Shown: positions 19,472 to 31,629 of the stretch, piece after piece
Numbering within the stretch: the first letter of the stretch is position 1
Layout: the number at the start of each line of letters is the position of its first letter
DNA from: Luidia sarsii
Taxonomy: Eukaryota; Echinodermata; Asteroidea; Paxillosida; Luidiidae
Direction of reading: 5' to 3'
DNA: 64,000 nucleotides
Assembly: GCA_949987565.1 (NCBI GenBank)
Contig: OX465103.1
Span: 22,068,305 to 22,132,304 of the forward strand
Notes under the pieces: model-generated
Told to the model about the DNA's origin: nothing
Databases searched by the model: none
What the model saw: only the letters and a program-made list of their open reading frames with translations
Translations under genes and position numbers: made by a program

Positions 19472-21904
19472 GACCCTTCTTACTGACGTCACGTTGCTAC
19501 TAGACACATCGAGATCCGCCATCTTGGAGTAAATACATACGCTTTCGCTCGCACGTTTGTGTTCGGTTAACGTTACGTTAGTCATCATGGCGAATTCGAA
19601 TGCTGCACGGTCGGCTTCTTACAGTTCTCTCGACATTCTCGGCTTTATTGCTGGAAAAGATCCGTACACAATTAACCCGCGACAACCATTTCGTCCATCT
19701 TTTTAGCGAAAGTGTACGAGTTGCGTCACCGGATATCTTACACGTTTAAAAAAAAAGTGAAAAAGGGTATTTACAAAAAACGAAAACAAGAGCTGTTTTT
19801 GAAAGACCGAAACAACTAAGAAAAAAATTTAATAGGAAAACAAAACAGAACGAAGACAAGAGCCGTTTCGGAAGACCGAAACAAATGGACAAAAAAGGAG
19901 AGAAAAAAAATGTATAGAAAAAAACGAAAACAAAAGCTGTTTCGGAAGACCAAACAGCTAAAAATGAATAGAAAAAAAAAGCACGAAACACTTAAAAAAA
20001 TCAAAGTTTGCGAGAAAAAAAGTTATGCGGTGTCAGACCAAGCTTTCAGATCCCCGGGACCTCCAGGGTCGTCCCGTGTGCACGGATCTATAAGAGCTCT
20101 TAGGGCCTCGGTACCGGTCCACCGCACGTCCTTCCCTGTCCCCATCCATATAGGCCCGTAGACCCACGCGCCATGTGAGGGAGGAAACACAGCGGCCCCT
20201 AGACCTTGGCCGCCGAGTCGACCAAACGCATGTGTTCCTGTACGAAGACGCGAACCTGGATTACGAGGACAGTCCCAGCGTCACAGCGACCCATCTAGAT
20301 GCGCCACATGCGACGTTGGTGTTTGCGGGAGTTTTTTAAACACCTTATACCGCACTATCGTGCTGAGAAAAAAAGAAGTTAAAAATACCCCCGGGATCGA
20401 ACCACGAACCTACACGTTGGCAGGCGAGCGTCTTCCACACAAGGCCACTTGTGTTACGCAACAGTTACGGACATCTGATACATGTTAGCGAACCCGATTA
20501 AAATTACGGGGCATGGCCGTTGACGGCGGGCTTTTGGATTTCGTCGCGAGTAAAGGGTGCAGCACACTAAAATACTTCCGTAAGCCATAATTATTATGCA
20601 TGGCGCAGTACAATGGCATGCATGTACAACATTGTTCAAGTGAAAATGTTAGTGAGGTTTAAGTGAAAATCATGTCACGTCAGTTAAATTTTACCTTTAA
20701 TATTGTCGATTCTAAACTCAAGCAAAGTTTCAACCTGAAGCAACATGTACAATACGATAACTCTTCCCAGTTAAAATAATGCAGCTTTAATGTCAAGTGA
20801 CGCATTACACTGACACATGATTATTGAAGACCACCCGAAGCTGATGATCATTGATCAAACGGTACAAATTCGGATATCATAATTATAGATTGAGGGAAGC
20901 AGCAAATTGAATGGTTGACAAAAATCGTGTTCTAAACCGCAAGGGGGAAACCACAACTTTACACACATGTTACGTGGCAGCTGATAAAGTGACAGTAACG
21001 AGTTCTTTCCAAGCAGGTACCTTTAAATTCATGTCACGTGATTTATACTCAAAGTGACAATTTTTTTATGAAATATAATGACCTCATAATTATTTGGACT
21101 CCAGTTAGTTTTGTCTTGAATATTATGGTCCAAGCTAAATTTTCGGTACAGCCACAAGAACCCAGAGACTATTAATTTTAGTATGGAACTGAATTGTTCG
21201 CATCCAAAGTCAGCTAACTTACCTCGGGGATCTGGCACGTACCATAATTGTTATGGGTGCAGCACACAAAATCCATCCAAGATGGCTCCGCCGAGCTGAT
21301 TATCATAAAGTGTGTACCCACAACTTTTTTTTAATAAGGGGTCTTTGGAGGCTAATTAACTGATACATTGTAGAACAAGTGAAGCTAATTAAGACAACCT
21401 GGGGGTTCACTCTTCAATTTGGTACGTAATTTGGACCATATCTGGCTTTAAATGTGGCCCTATTTGGCTGTGGAAGTGGAGGGGTCCATCCCAAAATCCT
21501 TGCAGAAATTCGGCTTGGACGGCTACACATTTTGGGGGTGTTTTTTTCTGAGGGTAATTAGCAAAAAATCTAATCGGCTAAGAGCACTAAAATTGAAAAG
21601 AATCTGAGAGATGAAGGTCCAAACTACAATTTTAAGTATAGCTACAAGAACTGAGAGACTTTTGGGCATGGGATAATTGACTTTGAAAGTGAGTGTTTTT
21701 GTACAGTGTTCAATGGGAGCTCTATCTAGTGTTCTGCACCCTTCCTTATGGGTCATTTTGCGTGTAGGGCGCCCTCTATCGGTGATCCTTTAGCTAGGTT
21801 GCCTGAACGCTGCCAACTGCTGCAGTACTCACTGGCACTGAGCTTGTCAATCTTAGGCTTAGGCCTATAGTAACACAGATATCTACTACAAAACAAGCGC
21901 TATA
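19472..21904 (+). repeat. Satellite unit 9 (2433 bp), start of block III
   Basis: First unit with seven rather than eight A's before gaagttaaaaat. All later units share this. The start still has gttcggttaacg, as in units 5, 6 and 8, so the block switch lies inside this unit. A private cggcttcttac near 19612 changes codon 11 of the 39-codon frame. Confidence 0.97.
19587..19706 (+). CDS. 39-codon frame, unit 9 variant (codon 11 Ser)
   Basis: Same frame and leader as in unit 1, with TAT changed to TCT at codon 11. The upstream CRE and YY1-type motif are intact. Confidence 0.3.
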   Translation: MANSNAARSASYSSLDILGFIAGKDPYTINPRQPFRPSF

Positions 21905-24337
21905 GACCCTTCTTACTGACGTCACGTTGCTACTAGACACATCGAGATCCGCCATCTTGGAGTAAATACATACGCTTTCGCTCGCACGTTTCTGTTCGTT
22001 TAACGTTACGTTAGTCATCATGGCGAATTCGAATGCTGCACGGTGGGCTGATTACAGTTCTCTCGACATTCTCGGCTTTATTGCTGGAAAAGATCCGTAC
22101 ACAATTAACCCGCGACAACCATTTCGTCCATCTTTTTAGCGAAAGTGTACGAGTTGCGTCACCGGATATCTTACACGTTTAAAAAAAAAGTGAAAAAGGG
22201 TATTTACAAAAAACGAAAACAAGAGCTGTTTTTGAAAGACCGAAACAACTAAGAAAAAAATTTAATAGGAAAACAAAACAGAACGAAGACAAGAGCCGTT
22301 TCGGAAGACCGAAACAAATGGACAAAAAAGGAGAGAAAAAAAATGTATAGAAAAAAACGAAAACAAAAGCTGTTTCGGAAGACCAAACAGCTAAAAATGA
22401 ATAGAAAAAAAAAGCACGAAACACTTAAAAAAATCAAAGTTTGCGAGAAAAAAAGTTATGCGGTGTCAGACCAAGCTTTCAGATCCCCGGGACCTCCAGG
22501 GTCGTCCCGTGTGCACGGATCTATAAGAGCTCTTAGGGCCTCGGTACCGGTCCACCGCACGTCCTTCCCTGTCCCCATCCATATAGGCCCGTAGACCCAC
22601 GCGCCATGTGAGGGAGGAAACACAGCGGCCCCTAGACCTTGGCCGCCGAGTCGACCAAACGCATGTGTTCCTGTACGAAGACGCGAACCTGGATTACGAG
22701 GACAGTCCCAGCGTCACAGCGACCCATCTAGATGCGCCACATGCGACGTTGGTGTTTGCGGGAGTTTTTTAAACACCTTATACCGCACTATCGTGCTGAG
22801 AAAAAAAGAAGTTAAAAATACCCCCGGGATCGAACCACGAACCTACACGTTGGCAGGCGAGCGTCTTCCACACAAGGCCACTTGTGTTACGCAACAGTTA
22901 CGGACATCTGATACATGTTAGCGAACCCGATTAAAATTACGGGGCATGGCCGTTGACGGCGGGCTTTTGGATTTCGTCGCGAGTAAAGGGTGCAGCACAC
23001 TAAAATACTTCCGTAAGCCATAATTATTATGCATGGCGCAGTACAATGGCATGCATGTACAACATTGTTCAAGTGAAAATGTTAGTGAGGTTTAAGTGAA
23101 AATCATGTCACGTCAGTTAAATTTTACCTTTAATATTGTCGATTCTAAACTCAAGCAAAGTTTCAACCTGAAGCAACATGTACAATACGATAACTCTTCC
23201 CAGTTAAAATAATGCAGCTTTAATGTCAAGTGACGCATTACACTGACACATGATTATTGAAGACCACCCGAAGCTGATGATCATTGATCAAACGGTACAA
23301 ATTCGGATATCATAATTATAGATTGAGGGAAGCAGCAAATTGAATGGTTGACAAAAATCGTGTTCTAAACCGCAAGGGGGAAACCACAACTTTACACACA
23401 TGTTACGTGGCAGCTGATAAAGTGACAGTAACGAGTTCTTTCCAAGCAGGTACCTTTAAATTCATGTCACGTGATTTATACTCAAAGTGACAATTTTTTT
23501 ATGAAATATAATGACCTCATAATTATTTGGACTCCAGTTAGTTTTGTCTTGAATATTATGGTCCAAGCTAAATTTTCGGTACAGCCACAAGAACCCAGAG
23601 ACTATTAATTTTAGTATGGAACTGAATTGTTCGCATCCAAAGTCAGCTAACTTACCTCGGGGATCTGGCACGTACCATAATTGTTATGGGTGCAGCACAC
23701 AAAATCCATCCAAGATGGCTCCGCCGAGCTGATTATCATAAAGTGTGTACCCACAACTTTTTTTTAATAAGGGGTCTTTGGAGGCTAATTAACTGATACA
23801 TTGTAGAACAAGTGAAGCTAATTAAGACAACCTGGGGGTTCACTCTTCAATTTGGTACGTAATTTGGACCATATCTGGCTTTAAATGTGGCCCTATTTGG
23901 CTGTGGAAGTGGAGGGGTCCATCCCAAAATCCTTGCAGAAATTCGGCTTGGACGGCTACACATTTTGGGGGTGTTTTTTTCTGAGGGTAATTAGCAAAAA
24001 ATCTAATCGGCTAAGAGCACTAAAATTGAAAAGAATCTGAGAGATGAAGGTCCAAACTACAATTTTAAGTATAGCTACAAGAACTGAGAGACTTTTGGGC
24101 ATGGGATAATTGACTTTGAAAGTGAGTGTTTTTGTACAGTGTTCAATGGGAGCTCTATCTAGTGTTCTGCACCCTTCCTTATGGGTCATTTTGCGTGTAG
24201 GGCGCCCTCTATCGGTGATCCTTTAGCTAGGTTGCCTGAACGCTGCCAACTGCTGCAGTACTCACTGGCACTGAGCTTGTCAATCTTAGGCTTAGGCCTA
24301 TAGTAACACAGATATCTACTACAAAACAAGCGCTATA
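21905..24337 (+). repeat. Satellite unit 10 (2433 bp), block III
   Basis: Private changes at its start are gtttctgttcg near 21989 and cggtgggctg near 22042. It carries the cggctgattac-type T-to-G change (codon 11 Tyr to Asp) also seen in units 15, 16, 18, 22 and 26. Confidence 0.97.
22020..22139 (+). CDS. 39-codon frame, unit 10 variant (codons 9 Trp and 11 Asp)
   Basis: Most altered copy with unit 15: TCG to TGG at codon 9 and TAT to GAT at codon 11. The frame still runs intact to TAG at 22137-22139. Confidence 0.3.
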   Translation: MANSNAARWADYSSLDILGFIAGKDPYTINPRQPFRPSF

Positions 24338-26764
24338 GACCCTTCTTACTGACGTCACGTTGCTACTAGACACATCGAGATCCGCCATCTTGGAGTAAAT
24401 ACATACGCTTTCGCTCGCACGTTTGTGTTCGTTTAACGTTACGTTAGTCATCATGGCGAATTCGAATGCTGCACGGTCGGCTTATTACAGTTCTCTCGAC
24501 ATTCTCGGCTTTATTGCTGGAAAAGATCCGTACACAATTAACCCGCGACAACCATTTCGTCCATCTTTTTAGCGAAAGTGTACGAGTTGCGTCACCGGAT
24601 ATCTTACACGTTTAAAAAAAAAGTGAAAAAGGGTATTTACAAAGAACGAAAACAAGAGCTGTTTTTGAAAGACCGAAACAACTAAGAAAAAAATTTAATA
24701 GGAAAACAAAACAGAACGAAGACAAGAGCCGTTTCGGAAGACCGAAACAAATGGACAAAAAAGGAGAGAAAAAAAATGTATAGAAAAAAACGAAAACAAA
24801 AGCTGTTTCGGAAGACCAAACAGCTAAAAATGAATAGAAAAAAAAAGCACGAAACACTTAAAAAAATCAAAGTTTGCGAGAAAAAAAGTTATGCGGTGTC
24901 AGACCAAGCTTTCAGATCCCCGGGACCTCCAGGGTCGTCCCGTGTGCACGGATCTATAAGAGCTCTTAGGGCCTCGGTACCGGTCCACCGCACGTCCTTC
25001 CCTGTCCCCATCCATATAGGCCCGTAGACCCACGCGCCATGTGAGGGAGGAAACACAGCGGCCCCTAGACCTTGGCCGCCGAGTCGACCAAACGCATGTG
25101 TTCCTGTCCGAAGACGCGAACCTGGATTACGAGGACAGTCCCAGCGTCACAGCGACCCATCTAGATGCGCCACATGCGACGTTGGTGTTTGCGGGAGTTT
25201 TTTAAACACCTTATACCGCACTATCGTGCTGAGAAAAAAAGAAGTTAAAAATACCCCCGGGATCGAACCACGAACCTACACGTTGGCAGGCGAGCGTCTT
25301 CCACACAAGGCCACTTGTGTTACGCAACAGTTACGGACATCTGATACATGTTAGCGAACCCGATTAAAATTACGGGGCATGGCCGTTGACGGCGGGCTTT
25401 TGGATTTCGTCGCGAGTAAAGGGTGCAGCACACTAAAATACTTCCGTAAGCCATAATTATTATGCATGGCGCAGTACAATGGCATGCATGTACAACATTG
25501 TTCAAGTGAAAATGTTAGTGAGGTTTAAGTGAAAATCATGTCACGTCAGTTAAATTTTACCTTTAATATTGTCGATTCTAAACTCAAGCAAAGTTTCAAC
25601 CTGAAGCAACATGTACAATACGATAACTCTTCCCAGTTAAAATAATGCAGCTTTAATGTCAAGTGACGCATTACACTGACACATGATTATTGAAGACCAC
25701 CCGAAGCTGATGATCATTGATCAAACGGTACAAATTCGGATATCATAATTATAGATTGAGGGAAGCAGCAAATTGAATGGTTGACAAAAATCGTGTTCTA
25801 AACCGCAAGGGGGAAACCACAACTTTACACACATGTTACGTGGCAGCTGATAAAGTGACAGTAACGAGTTCTTTCCAAGCAGGTACCTTTAATGTCACGT
25901 GATTTATACTCAAAGTGACAATTTTTTTATGAAATATAATGACCTCATAATTATTTGGACTCCAGTTAGTTTTGTCTTGAATATTATGGTCCAAGCTAAA
26001 TTTTCGGTACAGCCACAAGAACCCAGAGACTATTAATTTTAGTATGGAACTGAATTGTTCGCATCCAAAGTCAGCTAACTTACCTCGGGGATCTGGCACG
26101 TACCATAATTGTTATGGGTGCAGCACACAAAATCCATCCAAGATGGCTCCGCCGAGCTGATTATCATAAAGTGTGTACCCACAACTTTTTTTAATAAGGG
26201 GTCTTTGGAGGCTAATTAACTGATACATTGTAGAACAAGTGAAGCTAATTAAGACAACCTGGGGGTTCACTCTTCAATTTGGTACGTAATTTGGACCATA
26301 TCTGGCTTTAAATGTGGCCCTATTTGGCTGTGGAAGTGGAGGGGTCCATCCCAAAATCCTTGCAGAAATTCGGCTTGGACGGCTACACATTTTGGGGGTG
26401 TTTTTTTCTGAGGGTAATTAGCAAAAAATCTAATCGGCTAAGAGCACTAAAATTGAAAAGAATCTGAGAGATGAAGGTCCAAACTACAATTTTAAGTATA
26501 GCTACAAGAACTGAGAGACTTTTGGGCATGGGATAATTGACTTTGAAAGTGAGTGTTTTTGTACAGTGTTCAATGGGAGCTCTATCTAGTGTTCTGCACC
26601 CTTCCTTATGGGTCATTTTGCGTGTAGGGCGCCCTCTATCGGTGATCCTTTAGCTAGGTTGCCTGAACGCTGCCAACTGCTGCAGTACTCACTGGCACTG
26701 AGCTTGTCAATCTTAGGCTTAGGCCTATAGTAACACAGATATCTACTACAAAACAAGCGCTATA
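24338..26764 (+). repeat. Satellite unit 11 (2427 bp)
   Basis: Has the 5 bp deletion giving ctttaatgtcacg (25889) and acaaagaacg near 24640. Units 17, 21 and 25 show the same combination. A private tgtccgaagacg lies near 25106, and one T fewer near 26185. Confidence 0.97.
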
Positions 26765-29197
26765 GACCCTTCTTACTGACGTCACGTTGCTACTAGACAC
26801 ATCGAGATCCGCCATCTTGGAGTAAATACATACGCTTTCGCTCGCACGTTTGTGTTCGTTTAACGTTACGTTAGTCATCATGGCGAATTCGAATGCTGCA
26901 CGGTCGGCTTATTACAGTTCTCTCGACATTCTCGGCTTTATTGCTGGAAAAGATCCGTACACAATTAACCCGCGACAACCATTTCGTCCATCTTTTTAGC
27001 GAAAGTGTACGAGTTGCGTCACCGGATATCTTACACGTTTAAAAAAAAAGTGAAAAAGGGTATTTACAAAAAACGAAAACAAGAGCTGTTTTTGAAAGAC
27101 CGAAACAACTAAGAAAAAAATTTAATAGGAAAACAAAACAGAACGAAGACAAGAGCCGTTTCGGAAGACCGAAACAAATGGACAAAAAAGGAGAGAAAAA
27201 AAATGTATAGAAAAAAACGAAAACAAAAGCTGTTTCGGAAGACCAAACAGCTAAAAATGAATAGAAAAAAAAAGCACGAAACACTTAAAAAAATCAAAGT
27301 TTGCGAGAAAAAAAGTTATGCGGTGTCAGACCAAGCTTTCAGATCCCCGGGACCTCCAGGGTCGTCCCGTGTGCACGGATCTATAAGAGCTCTTAGGGCC
27401 TCGGTACCGGTCCACCGCACGTCCTTCCCTGTCCCCATCCATATAGGCCCGTAGACCCACGCGCCATGTGAGGGAGGAAACACAGCGGCCCCTAGACCTT
27501 GGCCGCCGAGTCGACCAAACGCATGTGTTCCTGTACGAAGACGCGAACCTGGATTACGAGGACAGTCCCAGCGTCACAGCGACCCATCTAGATGCGCCAC
27601 ATGCGACGTTGGTGTTTGCGGGAGTTTTTTAAACACCTTATACCGCACTATCGTGCTGAGAAAAAAAGAAGTTAAAAATACCCCCGGGATCGAACCACGA
27701 ACCTACACGTTGGCAGGCGAGCGTCTTCCACACAAGGCCACTTGTGTTACGCAACAGTTACGGACATCTGATACATGTTAGCGAACCCGATTAAAATTAC
27801 GGGGCATGGCCGTTGACGGCGGGCTTTTGGATTTCGTCGCGAGTAAAGGGTGCAGCACACTAAAATACTTCCGTAAGCCATAATTATTATGCATGGCGCA
27901 GTACAATGGCATGCATGTACAACATTGTTCAAGTGAAAATGTTAGTGAGGTTTAAGTGAAAATCATGTCACGTCAGTTAAATTTTACCTTTAATATTGTC
28001 GATTCTAAACTCAAGCAAAGTTTCAACCTGAAGCAACATGTACAATACGATAACTCTTCCCAGTTAAAATAATGCAGCTTTAATGTCAAGTGACGCATTA
28101 CACTGACACATGATTATTGAAGACCACCCGAAGCTGATGATCATTGATCAAACGGTACAAATTCGGATATCATAATTATAGATTGAGGGAAGCAGCAAAT
28201 TGAATGGTTGACAAAAATCGTGTTCTAAACCGCAAGGGGGAAACCACAACTTTACACACATGTTACGTGGCAGCTGATAAAGTGACAGTAACGAGTTCTT
28301 TCCAAGCAGGTACCTTTAAATTCATGTCACGTGATTTATACTCAAAGTGACAATTTTTTTATGAAATATAATGACCTCATAATTATTTGGACTCCAGTTA
28401 GTTTTGTCTTGAATATTATGGTCCAAGCTAAATTTTCGGTACAGCCACAAGAACCCAGAGACTATTAATTTTAGTATGGAACTGAATTGTTCGCATCCAA
28501 AGTCAGCTAACTTACCTCGGGGATCTGGCACGTACCATAATTGTTATGGGTGCAGCACACAAAATCCATCCAAGATGGCTCCGCCGAGCTGATTATCATA
28601 AAGTGTGTACCCACAACTTTTTTTTAATAAGGGGTCTTTGGAGGCTAATTAACTGATACATTGTAGAACAAGTGAAGCTAATTAAGACAACCTGGGGGTT
28701 CACTCTTCAATTTGGTACGTAATTTGGACCATATCTGGCTTTAAATGTGGCCCTATTTGGCTGTGGAAGTGGAGGGGTCCATCCCAAAATCCTTGCAGAA
28801 ATTCGGCTTGGACGGCTACACATTTTGGGGGTGTTTTTTTCTGAGGGTAATTAGCAAAAAATCTAATCGGCTAAGAGCACTAAAATTGAAAAGAATCTGA
28901 GAGATGAAGGTCCAAACTACAATTTTAAGTATAGCTACAAGAACTGAGAGACTTTTGGGCATGGGATAATTGACTTTGAAAGTGAGTGTTTTTGTACAGT
29001 GTTCAATGGGAGCTCTATCTAGTGTTCTGTACCCTTCCTTATGGGTCATTTTGCGTGTAGGGCGCCCTCTATCGGTGATCCTTTAGCTAGGTTGCCTGAA
29101 CGCTGCCAACTGCTGCAGTACTCACTGGCACTGAGCTTGTCAATCTTAGGCTTAGGCCTATAGTAACACAGATATCTACTACAAAACAAGCGCTATA
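26765..29197 (+). repeat. Satellite unit 12 (2433 bp)
   Basis: Carries the rare gttctgtaccc variant near 29024, shared only with units 13, 20 and 24. No 5 bp deletion. Confidence 0.97.
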
Positions 29198-31629
29198 GAC
29201 CCTTCTTACTGACGTCACGTTGCTACTAGACACATCGAGATCCGCCATCTTGGAGTAAATACATACGCTTTCGCTCGCACGTTTGTGTTCGTTTAACGTT
29301 ACGTTAGTCATCATGGCGAATTCGAATGCTGCACGGTCGGCTTATTACAGTTCTCTCGACATTCTCGGCTTTATTGCTGGAAAAGATCCGTACACAATTA
29401 ACCCGCGACAACCATTTCGTCCATCTTTTTAGCGAAAGTGTACGAGTTGCGTCACCGGATATCTTACACGTTTAAAAAAAAGTGAAAAAGGGTATTTACA
29501 AAGAACGAAAACAAGAGCTGTTTTTGAAAGACCGAAACAACTAAGAAAAAAATTTAATAGGAAAACAAAACAGAACGAAGACAAGAGCCGTTTCGGAAGA
29601 CCGAAACAAATGGACAAAAAAGGAGAGAAAAAAAATGTATAGAAAAAAACGAAAACAAAAGCTGTTTCGGAAGACCAAACAGCTAAAAATGAATAGAAAA
29701 AAAAAGCACGAAACACTTAAAAAAATCAAAGTTTGCGAGAAAAAAAGTTATGCGGTGTCAGACCAAGCTTTCAGATCCCCGGGACCTCCAGGGTCGTCCC
29801 GTGTGCACGGATCTATAAGAGCTCTTAGGGCCTCGGTACCGGTCCACCGCACGTCCTTCCCTGTCCCCATCCATATAGGCCCGTAGACCCACGCGCCATG
29901 TGAGGGAGGAAACACAGCGGCCCCTAGACCTTGGCCGCCGAGTCGACCAAACGCATGTGTTCCTGTACGAAGACGCGAACCTGGATTACGAGGACAGTCC
30001 CAGCGTCACAGCGACCCATCTAGATGCGCCACATGCGACGTTGGTGTTTGCGGGAGTTTTTTAAACACCTTATACCGCACTATCGTGCTGAGAAAAAAAG
30101 AAGTTAAAAATACCCCCGGGATCGAACCACGAACCTACACGTTGGCAGGCGAGCGTCTTCCACACAAGGCCACTTGTGTTACGCAACAGTTACGGACATC
30201 TGATACATGTTAGCGAACCCGATTAAAATTACGGGGCATGGCCGTTGACGGCGGGCTTTTGGATTTCGTCGCGAGTAAAGGGTGCAGCACACTAAAATAC
30301 TTCCGTAAGCCATAATTATTATGCATGGCGCAGTACAATGGCATGCATGTACAACATTGTTCAAGTGAAAATGTTAGTGAGGTTTAAGTGAAAATCATGT
30401 CACGTCAGTTAAATTTTACCTTTAATATTGTCGATTCTAAACTCAAGCAAAGTTTCAACCTGAAGCAACATGTACAATACGATAACTCTTCCCAGTTAAA
30501 ATAATGCAGCTTTAATGTCAAGTGACGCATTACACTGACACATGATTATTGAAGACCACCCGAAGCTGATGATCATTGATCAAACGGTACAAATTCGGAT
30601 ATCATAATTATAGATTGAGGGAAGCAGCAAATTGAATGGTTGACAAAAATCGTGTTCTAAACCGCAAGGGGGAAACCACAACTTTACACACATGTTACGT
30701 GGCAGCTGATAAAGTGACAGTAACGAGTTCTTTCCAAGCAGGTACCTTTAAATTCATGTCACGTGATTTATACTCAAAGTGACAATTTTTTTATGAAATA
30801 TAATGACCTCATAATTATTTGGACTCCAGTTAGTTTTGTCTTGAATATTATGGTCCAAGCTAAATTTTCGGTACAGCCACAAGAACCCAGAGACTATTAA
30901 TTTTAGTATGGAACTGAATTGTTCGCATCCAAAGTCAGCTAACTTACCTCGGGGATCTGGCACGTACCATAATTGTTATGGGTGCAGCACACAAAATCCA
31001 TCCAAGATGGCTCCGCCGAGCTGATTATCATAAAGTGTGTACCCACAACTTTTTTTTAATAAGGGGTCTTTGGAGGCTAATTAACTGATACATTGTAGAA
31101 CAAGTGAAGCTAATTAAGACAACCTGGGGGTTCACTCTTCAATTTGGTACGTAATTTGGACCATATCTGGCTTTAAATGTGGCCCTATTTGGCTGTGGAA
31201 GTGGAGGGGTCCATCCCAAAATCCTTGCAGAAATTCGGCTTGGACGGCTACACATTTTGGGGGTGTTTTTTTCTGAGGGTAATTAGCAAAAAATCTAATC
31301 GGCTAAGAGCACTAAAATTGAAAAGAATCTGAGAGATGAAGGTCCAAACTACAATTTTAAGTATAGCTACAAGAACTGAGAGACTTTTGGGCATGGGATA
31401 ATTGACTTTGAAAGTGAGTGTTTTTGTACAGTGTTCAATGGGAGCTCTATCTAGTGTTCTGTACCCTTCCTTATGGGTCATTTTGCGTGTAGGGCGCCCT
31501 CTATCGGTGATCCTTTAGCTAGGTTGCCTGAACGCTGCCAACTGCTGCAGTACTCACTGGCACTGAGCTTGTCAATCTTAGGCTTAGGCCTATAGTAACA
31601 CAGATATCTACTACAAAACAAGCGCTATA
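29198..31629 (+). repeat. Satellite unit 13 (2432 bp)
   Basis: The early A-run is eight A's (29473-29480) instead of nine, shared only with unit 14. It has acaaagaacg near 29499 and gttctgtaccc near 31456. The shorter A-run opens a spurious 95-codon minus-strand frame. Confidence 0.97.
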
